The notes: generated by a model from the sequence alone, not told the origin. DNA of 64,000 nt from Ctena decussata (GCA_963989385.1 OZ022505.1:57725737-57789736); one strand, 5' to 3'; counted from the first letter of the stretch, positions 21,240-32,882 are shown. Numbers and translations: made by a program.

Positions 21240-22945
21240 CAAATTGTCTAAATATGGATTTTTGTATTTATATGATCCCCTGGGGGCGGAGACCTTAACC
21301 AGGGATTTGACATAAAAAATGTCCCCACAGTGCAGGGCAAATACCAGTTAGGGCTTTGCAGAGTGAAAAGTCAATATCCCAGCTATTCCCTGGCCCCATG
21401 GGGACCTAGTCCAGCTCCGGACCGAAATTATTTCAGAAATAAAGTTTCTAATTTAGGTCCAGCACCTGTAAGTCTTCCTCAGTGTGGGTATTTCAGATGC
21501 TGATAAAATCATTTTGGCACATTGTAAACTGTGCATTAATCAATATATTATGTTTTCTTTTTGATAAATAACAGCCTTTTTCTTCTTCTGACCTTCCCAA
21601 AGTGTCTTACTTCATATATACTGGCGATTTTTCATTCGTAGCTGTGAGAATGTTTGTTTGCTTAGGATTTTCCCAGTTGCCGGATGACGTCATTGGGTGA
21701 TAAAAATGGCAAGGATATAAAACCCAGTACCTTAGGAGATATGAGTGTAGCAATTACATACATCTGTGAATATTGTTTGCAATACCTATACATGCATTTA
21801 TTTTATGGCTTGGTGTCCAAATTTCATTTAAGCACGAGTCATTGTGCTTCTGTGAAAAGGCTTAGCACTCTTTTAGGTTTAACTAAGTACCGCAATAAAA
21901 TTAACCATTATGAATGTTCAATTACTATGCGGACGCCGAATGTCCGAACACAATTTCACTTTTCATAAATGTTCGCGCACACAAGAAACAAAGGGAATGC
22001 TGTTTAATTAAGCTATCAATTTTATAATAGTCCATGTCAAAACGTAACATTGGTAAAAAAAAAGTAAACCTAAACACTTCACAACATATGAAACAACTTT
22101 TGTGTGACTGAAGTCGCCGACAGACCTGCATACTTTCAACTACCATGAGAGAGGACGCGATTAAAAGAAATCACGTGCTGTTATGCTTAAACACATTGCA
22201 AAAAGTCTTCAGACAAATGCTGTAATCAGACTGCAAAAGAACGATCACAATATTATATATCCGCGCAACTTAATAAGAGTCTTTAAGATCCCAAGCGTTA
22301 ACAGCGATATTTTCAAACTGCGAGGACATTTTCTTAAGATGTTGCGATCGGAGCCGTGATTATTTACAAATGCGGTACTTCTTTGAAATTCTTAAAATTA
22401 TCTGTACGATTTTAAAATGAGCTGTGTATAAAAAATATAATATTTCTTGGGAAAATACGCATTTTCTTTGCAAAGGATAGGACCTATTATAGAACCAATA
22501 TTTTACTGGTCTGGGCCTGCACAGCTAGACGTGTTTTGCTATGGCGCGATTTGTTCTCGTCTGCGTATATTTCACTTAATTTCAACAATTGAAACTATGG
22601 AAAATTAAACTTCGCCGGAGCCACTGACTTTCTTCGACTCCGTTTCAAATACCGATGACGGACGAGGCAATATTACTGTTAGCGAGCTGGTAATAAAAAT
22701 CTCATAATTTTTGGTTCATTGAAATTAATATAAAAACATTTAATGCGTCGGAACAGTTGTGAAAGTTTGGGTAAGTAGGTATATGTGGCAGAAAATAACC
22801 TCGACATCATCACATTCTTTTGGCAACGTATATGTCCTTGCTAGTTTTCTCTTCGATCGATACGTCGGAGCATACTATTGATCGGTAAATTTCTTATGTA
22901 CTCTGTTATTCTACACCAATTAAAAAAAAAAAAAAACAAAAAAAA
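21240..22945. other. No recognisable feature
   Basis: Mostly unique-looking sequence with only short open frames. A 12-codon frame at 22542 lacks a splice donor and was not called. A (A)n-rich run lies at 22922-22950. Confidence 0.4.
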
Positions 22946-23100
22946 AACTAGAAATATAGTCAGGCAGACGTAAGGCGTAACTGGGAGCAGATATCAAACA
23001 ACCGACTCACCCCCCTCCCCCAACTAGAAACATAGTCAGACAGACGTAAGGCGTAACTGGGGAGCAGATATCAAACAACCGACTCCCACGCCCCCCCCCC
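22946..23100. repeat. Two tandem copies of a ~77 bp unit
   Basis: AACTAGAAAYATAGTCAGRC, then AGACGTAAGGCGTAACTGGG and AGCAGATATCAAACAACCGA, occurs twice, each copy ending in a C-rich run (second at about 23091-23105). The two copies are almost identical, so the duplication is recent. Confidence 0.85.
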
Positions 23101-23564
23101 CCCCTCCAACCGCCACACACACACAAAGAAATAAAAAAAGTAGAAATTAAACAAACAAAACAAAAGTCACAGTCTTCCTAGGATATGACACTTCCTTACT
23201 TTCTTTCCCACCCCTACCCCACTCCCCTCCGATGTAATTTGTAATTAAAAAGCGTTTCTGCAGTGGAGCTATAAAATTAAGTTTTCCGACCACTCGGACA
23301 GGGCAAGCGCATTTTGATACAAACAGCACTGGATACCTGAAAAAAAAAACACACACGTTTCATGTTTAACAAGATTCAAAGACGTCTGTAAGGCGCAAAC
23401 AGTCGTCGTATAATTATTCTGTTATCGTTTAAACTCAGAAGTTAGTCGCTTAACTTGGGTCGTCTGGAGTACGCCTGTCTTTGCAATTCTGGTACTGGAT
23501 TTTATCATTTGACAGATGGCGTCATCACGTGACCTCCACGAGCTCATTTACATATCCTGTCAAC

Positions 23565-23642
23565 ATGTCCGTTGAAACGCAATTTCTTTTCACCCCTCTT
23601 GAGGAAAATGCTTCAAGGCCAGCCCAATGTCTCTTAGAAAAG
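23565..23642 (+). CDS. Weak candidate coding exon of unknown function
   Basis: The ATG at 23565 (CAACATGTCC, favourable A at -3) opens 26 codons (MSVETQFLFTPLEENASRPA..) ending exactly at a GTAAAA donor-like site. An acceptor TTATTTTTCAG at 24375 opens 23 in-phase codons and a stop at 24447; the joint product would be 49 residues. I do not recognise the product. The context is repeat-rich, so chance is quite possible. GTCATCACGTGACC lies 45 bp upstream. Confidence 0.2.
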
Positions 23643-24477
23643 GTAAAACTGGTGGCAGTCATGATCCAAAATGGCCAAAGAACACAACCGCTAATGTTTT
23701 TTCCTAAGTGATTCAAAAATAATGATTTTATCGGTGTGTAAACATTCCCCGGTAGCATTTACCGGGAAAAACCCAGCAGTAGCGGAATAGGTGAGGCCTG
23801 GGCCGTGAAAATTGAAACTTGTTTCTGGGCATTTTCCGGCCCAGAGCTGGGCTACATGGGGACCGTGGTTGCAAATGAGTGAAATAACTGGTGCATTACA
23901 CCAGCATGAATGTTTTCTTTGTTACCCAGCTCATAAAAAGAGCACTTTTATTTTATTTTTTGTTTTTGTTTCAAGTAGGCAAGTGTGTCTCAAAATTTAT
24001 CCGAAATCCGATAACTAGTTGCATCCGAAAATCATACCCCTTTCAAAAGAAACAGCACTACCTAACATAATTGAAAGTATAACAATATCAGTTCAGCACC
24101 CCTAAACGATGTATCTTACTGGTTAGAAGCAGGCTGGTTATTTTCAATGCCCATGCTTACTTAAAAGTCTTCAAATTATTGAAAAAATACTAAATTTACC
24201 TGCTTACAACTGAAATTTTCACAAACTGCTGAAGAGTCTTCAAGGGAGATAAATCTAGCCAAACTTGCAAGGGCGGCTCCAGCAGTATGAAATAAGGGAT
24301 CTAATACTCACCGAACGCGCAGCAAAAATATTCCTAATCTTACTTTATGTTTGGTGTTTTTTATTTATTTTTCAGGTGAAGTGCCAGGCTGTAAGAGTGA
24401 CTTCCTCCAGAGCCCCAATTAACACAGAGTATACACCCCACGGATAGTATAAGGTTCTGGAGGCTCTCAAAAGTGCT

Positions 24478-24745
24478 AGGTTGGTTGGTTGGTTGTTTTG
24501 GGTTTTACGGCCCTTTGAGACAGTATCTTAGTCTATATCGGACCGTCTCCCAAAAGAGAGGGAGAAAGAAGGGAGAAATAATTGATGAGAGAAAAAATAT
24601 CCAAACATCTCTCACCCGCACCTACTGCAAGCACAGTAGGCCCTTGTCCTACTATTATCCAAATCAGTAGGACGCCCCGGCACTGGAAGTTAAATGCAGC
24701 ATCGTACCACACGACAACAAGTGCTCGGTACTTGGAGGTGAGGGC
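24478..24745 (-). mobile_element. SINE-like retroposon, (AACC)n-tail family, copy a
   Basis: On the minus strand it contains CTTCCAGTGCCGGGGCG, GTAGGACAAGGGCCTACTGT, GCTTGCAGTAGGTGCGGGTG, ACGGTCCGATATAGACTAAG and a tail of AACCAACCAACC (GGTTGGTTGG on plus). The same family recurs at 26643, 35350, 45914, 47035, 48208, 58695 and 59818. Copy b has a clear 13 bp target duplication, so the family moves by retroposition. Confidence 0.85.
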
Positions 24746-24837
24746 AGTGTGGATATCTCCAATTAACTGAGCTGAAACACCCATAGCATGGAATTAAATG
24801 TCTTGAGAATGATAATTTGTTTGGGAAAATCTAAAAG

Positions 24838-25177
24838 AAGCACGGTGGCTCAGTGGTTAGTGCACTTGACTCTGAAGCCAGAGGTCGTCAGAGAGCCAGG
24901 GTTTGATCCCCGCCCATGGCGACGTCTTCCTATGTCCGAACGCGTTTTTCTAGCATCATTTGCAGGGATGATGTTAACAAGCGTGCCGTCCTTCGGATCG
25001 GGACTTAATTACTAGAAGCCCCCCTGTGCAGGGAGAGTCATCCCATGTGCAGGTTAAAGATCCCTACTATAGCTACATGGCTATATGTAGGCTTTCATCC
25101 TGCAACACCGGGGTGTACACAAGTACACAGTCTGTGTCCCCCGCGGGGGTTAAAACGTAATGGAAAATAGATAGATA
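24838..25177 (+). mobile_element. tRNA-derived SINE with (GATA)n tail
   Basis: The head GGTGGCTCAGTGGTTAGTGC carries box A. GGGTTTGATCCCC (24899-24911) is box B. A central GCCGTCCTTCGGATCGGGAC block resembles the conserved core of metazoan Meta-type SINEs. Further on are GTTAAAGATCCCTACTAT and CCCCCGCGGGGGTTAAAACG, then GATAGATAG at the 3' end. Confidence 0.85.
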
Positions 25178-25497
25178 GTTTCTGTTTAAAGAATTTCGGT
25201 ATGTAATGCCATTGAAAATGCTCCTACAACAATGATGTCATAAAGATCTTACCACAGCAGCTATGGGGTACCCGACTGCTGTGCTTAGTACCTTGACAGA
25301 ATGAACTCTCGATGACGTGACTTTGATATCAATATGGACTCCTAGTTGCTATGGTGATAGATTTATGACGTCATTGGTATAGGAGCATGGCAAACAGAAT
25401 TACCTTGCTCCATCAATATTTCATCGACATTACAAACCGAAATTCGTTCAAAAGAAACTCCAGATTTCTCAAACAAGTAATTATTCTCAATTCTTTT

Positions 25498-26364
25498 AAG
25501 GTGGTGATTTAGGGTAAATGTAAAAATCTGCATTAAACCATAAAAAAGTAAGGTATCTCCCTGAAATTTTGCAGACTTCTTATTTCGGTTGTTCTTTACA
25601 GTTTAGAATACAGAATAGACGTACATGCTACGTAAAAAAGTGTTTTTATAAGGAAAGATCAAAGGGTAATTTTCTGCGCAATAATCAAAAAAATTAACAT
25701 CGTTTTTGAAAACTTACGTAGTACTGAAGGTGCGTTATTGCATAATGAAGAGCGAGCTAGCAATTATTTATTCCAACTCTTTCTCAAATTGTAATGTAGA
25801 CCAGATGGAAATGGTAGCTTTTTCTCAAATGTTCAGCCATGTACAAGGTAATGTACACAGGATGCATTTATTAAATAGAGGGTAGGCAAGCATGCCTATG
25901 TAACACCTACAGTATAAATAATACATTACTTACATGATCAATGGTGTGTAGATGAAATTGTTCAACCTTGTTAAAATAGTCTCACCTGTCTCACCTATGT
26001 GTTTTGACAAAAAAATTTGGACACAGATCACATCTTTTTTTATCTGCTCAGCCTGATAATGTGTGAAAGTGTTTGAAAAAATAATTGCTAGCTTGCTCTC
26101 CATTATGCAACAAGGAACTCTCAGCACTAAGTATATTTTCAATAACAATATTATTTTTTTCAGATTATTGCGCACAAAATTACCCTTTGATCTTTCCTCA
26201 TAAAAACACTTTTTAACATTAACAAATGCTGCATTTTGGGAGTCTGAATTGTCAGAAACAACATAAATAAGGCATATGCTAAGTTTTGGAAAGATCAGTG
26301 GTATTTTGAGTGTTTTATGCAGATTTTTGTCTTTGCCCCAAATCAATGATTATCACCACCTTAA
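25498..26364. mobile_element. 870 bp foldback with ~290 bp arms
   Basis: The left arm AAGGTGGTGAT...AAAATCTGCAT...GGAAAGATCAAAGGGTAATT...GCTAGCAATTATT is matched by its reverse complement ending ATCACCACCTT at 26364. The arms are diverged and carry indels. The open frame at 26346-25930 on the minus strand lies inside one arm plus the loop, has no counterpart in the other arm, and resembles no known protein. Confidence 0.75.
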
Positions 26365-26454
26365 TTCCGTGTTCCATGTGAACAGAATTGCAGCCAATTC
26401 TAATAGGTCTTTCGAATTTGTAAAGGGAAAATTGGAAATTAAGTCCCCTAAAAT

Positions 26455-27145
26455 CCGAAAAATGGCATACCAGATCCATGTCCATATGCTTCAGCTATAT
26501 GAGACCCACTATACTAAAGAAAAAACTCAAAAGACTGAGATGGTTCAGTCGCGTGCAGCACGCTGGACCATGAGTAATTACGCCAGAACAACTGGCATCG
26601 CTCAGTTGCTGCAGTACTTGGGATGGCAAACACTTGAAGAGATTGACTGTGTCGGGGTTAACGGCCTTTTGAGACAGTATTTCAGTCTAAAACGGATCGT
26701 CTCCCAGAGAGAGGGAGAAAAAAGAGAGAAACGATAGACGAGAGAAAAAAATGTCCAAACAACGGCCATCCGTACCTACTGCAAGCACAGTAGGCCCTTG
26801 CCCTACAGTGTTCAAAATCAGTAGGACGCCCCGGCACTGGAAGTTATACACAGCACCATCGCACCGCCCCACACTTGAAGAGAGACGAAATGTGGACCGT
26901 CGCTGTCTCTTCTATAAGACTGTACATCGTTGCCGTCCCACTACCCGAGTATATTCAGCCCACTCTCAGGATATCACATATACTGCCATTCTATGAGTTT
27001 TCGTAAAGTTCAAACTGGCAAGGGGATTCTAATAAATATTCCTTCTTTACACTGGCCATTGTTTAGTGGAATGCCCTCCTGGAACATGTTGTGACTTCTT
27101 CGAGTCTCGACTTGTTCAAGGCCGCGGTTGGAATTATAACTGCTT
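26455..27145 (+). pseudogene. Non-LTR retrotransposon C-terminal remnant, split by a SINE
   Basis: Before the SINE (to 26642) the frame reads ETHYTKEKTQKTEMVQSRAA, then GIAQLLQYLGWQTLEE. After it (from 26884) it resumes as RRNVDRRCLFYKTVHRC. Further on are decayed blocks near YSFF and WNALL (about 27040-27080) and LDLFKAAVG. Order and spacing match the end of LINE reverse transcriptase proteins of the Jockey/CR1 type (MVQRRAAR, LGWxxLEERR, FFPRTxxxWNxLP). There are stops and frameshifts, so it is inactive. Confidence 0.8.
26643..26870 (-). mobile_element. SINE-like retroposon, (AACC)n family, copy b, with 13 bp target duplication
   Basis: The inserted 228 bp carries the family blocks CTTCCAGTGCCGGGGCG and CTACTGTGCTTGCAGTAGGT on the minus strand. 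The direct repeat ACACTTGAAGAGA flanks it (26630-26642 and 26871-26883) and, counted once, restores the LINE reading frame QTLEERR. The AACC tail is mostly lost here. Confidence 0.9.
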
Positions 27146-27512
27146 GTTTTTAACTAGCTCTTTATCAGTTTTAGCCCCTATCCCATTTCTTTTATTGTTA
27201 ATCCGTCCAAGACTCGTGCTTTAATGGTTCTTATTCCCATTGCTCTGCATTTAACAACATCATCTTTTGATTGCCTCACTATTATGCTTTTATCAACTTC
27301 TTTTTCACAACTTGACGCACAGACCCTGTCAAAAATGCTCGCGAACTCGAAGACAGTACACGAAAATAGATACATTTATGTTAGATCAAGCTTTGGGGAA
27401 TTCCTATGTGGTGATAGCCACCCACAGGTAGGCTGTGGTAGGGTAAGATTAGAATAAGGAAGACTTTACAGTTCAGGTATGTTAGGTTAGGCCGATGTTA
27501 TGCTAGGGGAGA

Positions 27513-27673
27513 GTCGGGTAACTTCGGACAGCGGGTAAATTCGGACAGTGACAGTGTTTCCTTTATATATCATTTGTTTGGAACTAAAACTAAAATAACT
27601 GGCCGTCTCATCTGTATTTTCGCTGTTTGCAATGGTATGTCCGAATTTACCCGCATGTCCGAAGTTACCCGAT
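27513..27673. mobile_element. MITE with GTCGGGTAACTTCGGACA ends, copy 1
   Basis: The inverted ends GTCGGGTAACTTCGGACAGC and ATGTCCGAAGTTACCCGAT flank a second inverted pair: GCGGGTAAATTCGGACA and TGTCCGAATTTACCCGC. A second copy is at 51822-52019. Confidence 0.85.
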
Positions 27674-28054
27674 TCTACCATATCTTAGGTTAATAGGCAA
27701 GAACTCATGAGTTAGTTAAGCTAGATCAGGAACATTATAGTCAAGATCATGGTAAAGTTATGTTGGACAAAGAACTTACAGCTTTACAAACGTTACGAAT
27801 GTATTGAATGTAACATAAATATTATGCTGCAGTCAGCATGTTTACTGCTTAACCCGATCAGGGTTAATAACTTTGCTTTCCTCATTAATGCACGCCGGTT
27901 GCTTGGGCATCAGACTCAAGGATAGATCCGACATAAAGCTATTTATTTTAGTTAGTTGGGGCCGGAGCTTGCCTTGCCTGTTGCTTGGTCATACGGGGTT
28001 CTTCTGGTGGTTTTGTTTTTCTCCGGTATTTCAGTGGTTCTGTTTGACACTCCA

Positions 28055-28535
28055 GGGACCTGCAGACCTGGCCAGACCTGCAGGAAAGACGACAGCAGGC
28101 TTCTCTGTCTCTATTCTACAAAATCCACAATAAGCTTGCTATTGTAGATATGAATAGGTACCTATCTGAGGTCGGTGGATGGAGCAGGAGAAGTAGGTCC
28201 TACCCATTCCAATATTACCGTCCAAACGCTTATACGGACGGTTTTAAGAATTCATTTTTCCCCAGGACAATTGCATCTTGGAATGGCCTTACAACTGAAG
28301 CTGTCTCTTCGGAGACAGTTGATGGGTTTAAGGCCAAAATATAATATCCTTGGATAGAGCAGGGGTTAGGCATTGAACGCCTGCCCATGAGGACTTCTTG
28401 TAAATAGTTTTAATCTGCTGGTGGCTTTGTTACAAATTCATTTATTTATTTTGTGTTAATTTATGTGCCACACCACCATCCTGCCATCATGGTCATAGTT
28501 GACCGAGTGCAGTAGCGATAGAAAGAAAGAAAGAT
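28055..28535 (+). pseudogene. 5'-truncated non-LTR retrotransposon 3' end with (GAAA)n tail
   Basis: The frame from about 28055 reads DLQTWPDLQERRQQASLSLF, then YKIHNKLAIVDMNRYL, NSFFPRTIASWNGLTTEAV and VDGFKAKI with a stop at 28342. This is the canonical C-terminus of Jockey/CR1-like LINE proteins and is the best preserved of the three in this window. About 190 bp of 3' UTR follow, ending in AGAAAGAAAGAAAG, a short repeat tail. Only the last ~95 codons remain. Confidence 0.85.
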
Positions 28536-28539
28536 TTCC

Positions 28540-29355
28540 AGGTGTTGCAATAGGTTGTTTCTTTTAGTCCTCATCTCTGATTCATCATAGGTCTTATCCG
28601 CAATTCGTTGGTTTCCTGTGATAATTCATTAATGGGTTAGGAAACTTTCATGCGAACCAAACAGCTAACTAAATGTTCAAACCACTGCAGAAGCAGAGGG
28701 CGATCGAGGGTTTGGATGAGACCAACGAATTTGGACGATGAGAACGAATTATTTAAACAATCTATTTTTTTCTACTTTCTTCATTTCATTTTAACTGTTG
28801 TTCTTGTGTATATTTGTACGTTGTTTGCTAGCAATGTGACCACCTGTACAGCTCCCCGCTTTGCTTCCTGTCGTGTTTTGTAGTAAAAGAAGTAAATAAA
28901 ATAGAAAAAAATAGATGTTTAGATAATTTGTTCGTATCGTTCAAACTGATGTTTTCGTGGGTCTGATCTGTGGGCTGTCATTGTTTTGGTTGGGTTGAGC
29001 CATTACAGAGGCTAAGAGCGCGGTTTGGATCCAGTAAAACTAGTTTAAGCTCCCCAACAGAACCCCACCCCACCCCAACACGCATACAGTAATATATTAC
29101 TGACAGTTCCATGGCGGTATTTCTGATGTGGTTCCTCACTGTTACATGTTGTTATGTACGCTTGTCTATTGTCACTAGCAATATGGTCACCTGAATAGCT
29201 GCCTGTTCTGCTGTTTGTTTTGTTTTGTAATTCAAAATAGAAAATAGGTAAAAGTAGATGCGGGTGGTTTTTCAGTTAGGGCAGCTGAATCACCACCCAT
29301 TTGGAAAAGAGCTGTTCATTCGGTTTTACGTGCGCGTCTTTCGTGAACTTTTGTC
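28540..29355. other. No recognisable feature
   Basis: Unassigned sequence. Two similar stretches (near 28800-28900 and 29130-29250) share GTTTGCTAGCAATGTGACCA-like and TTTTGTAGTAAAAG-like text, suggesting an old dispersed or tandem repeat of about 330 bp. Confidence 0.4.
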
Positions 29356-29357
29356 AA

Positions 29358-29359
<2 letters not shown>

Positions 29360-29401
<42 letters not shown>
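29360..29401. repeat. (GT)n microsatellite
   Basis: About 20 uninterrupted GT units. Confidence 0.95.
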
Positions 29402-29404
<3 letters not shown>

Positions 29405-29579
29405 CTTTTGGTTTTGAGGACAGGATGTTTGATATGACTTATTAATTCCTGACCATTGTGCATATCTTCTAGCTTAATCAGGCAAATGCACGTAAGATTA
29501 GACAAGAATACATGTAGGAAAAGATCCATGGGCTAGTTTAGGCTAAAATAATTTCTGAAGAAGATCCGTTGGACGCAAA

Positions 29580-30180
29580 GCATTTCTTCAGAGGAACATG
29601 CAACAGCGGCCTAGAAAAACAAAGGGGATCTGTTATATGTTCCACGTCCGGCCCACCAGCGACTACGTTAAGGTTAACTTTGATCTTTTTACAAAGAGCA
29701 ATTTCAGTAAATTGGATATGGTGCAGAGTAGAGCTGCACGCATGGTCTATTCTGCCTACCCTACCAGTGACGTCACACTTATGTTGCAACGGCTCCAGTG
29801 GCTCACTCTTCAGGAATGTATAGTCCAGGCATAGCCAACCACCATGTGCCGGATTGTTTATGAGCACGTGGACATCCTATCAGCTATTTCACCCTAACCG
29901 TGTCAGTGAGAGGCCATAACACGAGGTACCCGGTTTCTTGTAAGAACTGTGCTCTATCAAATATTCTTCATCCAAGACACCACCAGAATATGAAATATCC
30001 TTCCCCAGACACTCTTCAGTTGCCCTTCTGTTGACAGCTTCAGGAAGGAAGTGCAGATCATCAGACTTCGTTAGACTCGTACTTGTTGAATTTAACCGCA
30101 CTGCACATAGTTCTTTTAGACCACTTTGGCCTTGTTTGTCCCTGTACCACCCATGCGCCGGTGTGATAATACGCCTATCT
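29580..30180 (+). pseudogene. Decayed non-LTR retrotransposon C-terminal region
   Basis: In frame from 29598 the translation contains FTKSNFSKLDMVQSRAARMV, then SDVTLMLQRLQWLTLQE, close to the LINE blocks near 26.5 kb. A stop follows at 29834. RIVYEHVDIL and RGHNTRYPV can be read beyond it in shifted frames. Past about 30000 the similarity fades. Confidence 0.75.
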
Positions 30181-30239
30181 GAGGTGCCTGTATTTTAATG
30201 GACGAGGAAGCACGGAGCGCATCAGTCAACTGATAGGTT

Positions 30240-31090
30240 GGGCCAGGTTTCACAGGTTAGTCAAGCAGATGTTAGGCTGATATAGGCAACTGTTAGGTTG
30301 ATAGGCAAGAATACGTGGATTTAGTTATGCTAGGTCAAGCAAGGGTCGTTGCGAACAGGATTCCATTTACAGACTTCTTAAGAATTTTTCTCTTATGTTT
30401 CTCTTGTAAATGCATGTTTTGTTTAAAATAAAAGTAGTATATGACAAAAGAAGTGCATTAATTTTGCCCAGACCGTTTTACCTTCTGCCTGATAGTGCAC
30501 AGTTTATTCATGTTCAGGAGAAGAGCTATATAATCTATCAGCTTTCGTTCTGATCCTATCATTTAGTGTAACTGTCTTGTTTATATGTTGTAATGTGCAG
30601 TTTTGAAAATAAAATATGTTTAAACCAAGCGAAGGTTAGATAAGGTCAAGGTAATGATAAGTTGGGCAAGGTCAAATAAATGTTATGCGAGGTTAGACAA
30701 GGATTTTTAGGCAAGGATTTATGGGTTAGTTTAAGCTCAAATAAATTGTGAAGAAAAATTCTCTGGAAACAAGGAAAACATCAGTCAAATGTTAGGTTGG
30801 GCCAGGAATCACATGTTAGTCAGGAAAATGTTAGGTTAAGTTAGACAATTGTTAGTGTAATTTTGGCAACTGTTAGGGCATGTAAGGTTAGACAAGCATT
30901 CATGGGTTAACTAAGCTAGGTCAGACAAATGTTAGTTTGGGAAAGGACTTACACGTTTGTTATGTTTGGCAAATCTTAAATGAGATTAGGCAAGGAATCA
31001 TCGGTAAGTTAGGCTACATCAGGCAAATGTTAGGTTAGACAAGGAGTCACAGGTTAGATAGGTTAGGTCAGTTAAATGTAAGGTAATGCC
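30240..31090. repeat. Degenerate GTTAGGT-rich minisatellite
   Basis: Units of roughly 45-50 bp combine CAGGCAAATGTTAGGTTAG, GACAAGGATTCATGGGTTAG and TTAAGCTAGGTCAG. Related short pieces occur at 27420-27510 and 27680-27760. The TTAGG motif is interspersed and not head-to-tail TTAGGG, so this is not a telomere array. Confidence 0.7.
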
Positions 31091-31755
31091 TACTGAGGAA
31101 ATACAACATGCTTAAGGATAAACTTTTTTGGGGGTGAAAAAAGCACACTATCTGATTTACTTCTTTGTCAATGAGGGCAATAGCTAAGGCCTAATGTTTA
31201 CCTTAGATTACAGGGTCAGCTGTACTCCTGGGTATTCCTTTTCGACAGAATCTGAGCCTCAACCATATTCGATTATTATCCATTAGTAAAATTTCTTAAA
31301 ACCATTATCTCTTCACAGCAACACTTATATGCAACTTCTATTGAGCTGAAAACCATTTCACTAACGGCAAATTATATGCTACGCCGTTGTTAAAGAAGAA
31401 TTCGGACTAATGACTCTATGTTAACAATGGTTAGGTATTTTAGTAATTTCTTACTCCTTAGTTAGTAAAGTTGCTTAAAATAGCGTGATATTAGTAAGTT
31501 ACTGTAATGTTAATGCTATTGTAGATATTATGAGTTATTGGTATTTTAGAGACGATCTTATCGAACACACACACCCGTTCCTCAAAATTATCGTAGCACA
31601 AGCCTCAAAGTATTCTCCATTGCTAATTATTCTATTCAATAGGTTGCTACACCAGCATGTATCTCACAAACTGTTGTATTCTATTCATAACCTTGCTAGG
31701 TTGTTGGGGCACCACCGGTGACTTTGTAATAATTCCTTTCCATCTTCTTCTATAA
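31090..31755. other. No recognisable feature
   Basis: Unassigned AT-rich sequence with only short frames. Confidence 0.35.
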
Positions 31756-31759
31756 TCAG

Positions 31760-31905
31760 CTGTCCTAGTTGCGCTGGCAAAGACTACCCCTGTCTTCAAT
31801 ATTGTCTTCGTATACCTCCTCTTCTTTTGTGTTTCCCTTCACTGTGTCCTGCAGAAACGTCTTTGATAAGACAGGCGACCTTGAGATGCAGCCAAATCAT
31901 CTTAG
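31760..31905 (-). pseudogene. Possible highly decayed LINE fragment
   Basis: On the minus strand, frames around 31905-31770 give GRLSYQRRF and KRRGGIRRQY. The latter recalls the K-R-x-x-GGQ-x-R-Y-K-D block near the end of some LINE proteins. Frameshifts separate the pieces, so this is a weak call. Confidence 0.3.
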
Positions 31906-32089
31906 TTTCCAATTCTTGATCTAAACGATCAAGAGCTCATCACATTCTTCAATGGCTGCTTGGATCTTCGTTGCATTCCTTCCTTCCAAAGTCTGCTACA
32001 TGTATTTTCGTTTCTTTAGTGTATTCTTTGCTTTCAAAGGATCTACCTTTCAGACCTAAATTCAGAGAGACAATATTCTCCCATACTAA

Positions 32090-32173
32090 CCCAGCAGGCA
32101 AATGACGTCGTATTGACATCACGTCGCATCGACATCAGTACGACGTTATTTCGACGTCATGTACCTGCTGGGA
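32090..32173. mobile_element. CCCAGCAGG palindrome with ACGTC motifs
   Basis: CCCAGCAGGCAAATGACGTC and GACGTCATGTACCTGCTGGG are inverted ends of an 84 bp near-palindrome full of ACGTC/GACGT. It is related to copies at 45168-45272, 48150-48208 (partial) and, with CAACGTCATGACGTTG cores, 33575-33660, 60255-60345 and 60405-60498. Confidence 0.75.
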
Positions 32174-32511
32174 AGAAACGTCTTTCTTCTATTAGCAGCA
32201 TTTCTTTTTCAGTTGAGACGTAATCAATTTTTGACATCATTTGATTTTAACGACGTCACTGAAATCTTAATGCGACGACCCCTCGGGTGAGATTTCCATA
32301 TTCTACATTGACACTCATGATGAATTCTTATATTCAACTACGGAATAAAATCTTGTTAAATGTCAAAACAGCATGTCTGGAAGGGTTGTCGATGAATTCA
32401 TATACTTTTAGACCCATACTTCTATACTATGCGAGGGTGTATGTTGCTGCGCTGGTGAATACTGATTTCCTACCGAATTGATCGGCAAAATTTCAAGATG
32501 CACCTGCATAT

Positions 32512-32747
32512 GAGCCGCGACACGACAAAACCAACAATGTGGTTGTGCGCACAGCGCAGACTCAGATCAGCCCGGGCGTCCGCTCAGTCTGGTCAGACTC
32601 TTCGTTAAGCACTTAAAGGGTAGCAAAGGGTCTAAGCTACCTCCATGCCGACAGCGATGACTCTGATCAGACTGGGCGGATGCCAAGGCTGATCTGAGTC
32701 TGCGCTGGGCGCACAACCAAATTGTTGGATTTGTCGCGTCGCGGCTA
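32512..32747. mobile_element. MITE-1 copy 2
   Basis: GAGCCGCGACACGACAAAAC ... GTCGCGTCGCGGCT, flanked by ATAT on both sides (32508-32511, 32748-32751). The last base or bases of the right end are altered. Confidence 0.9.
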
Positions 32748-32882
32748 ATATGTGCATAAAATTTGACAAGATTTCAATACCAGCTGCATAAACTCATGGC
32801 AGTAGGAACAACATTTGTAGATTAGACTGCTTAGTTTGGGGAACAGAACATAATAATACACGTTGTTCGTATAATGAAATTG

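Noticed and set aside
22542..22580. Signal-like frame MARFVLVCVYFT
   Set aside because: It ends in a stop after 12 codons with no donor site.
25930..26346. 138-codon minus-strand frame
   Set aside because: It lies in one arm and the loop of the foldback, has no counterpart in the other arm and no recognisable motif.
30240..31090. Interstitial telomere array
   Set aside because: There are no runs of TTAGGG; the motif is dispersed within a longer unit.
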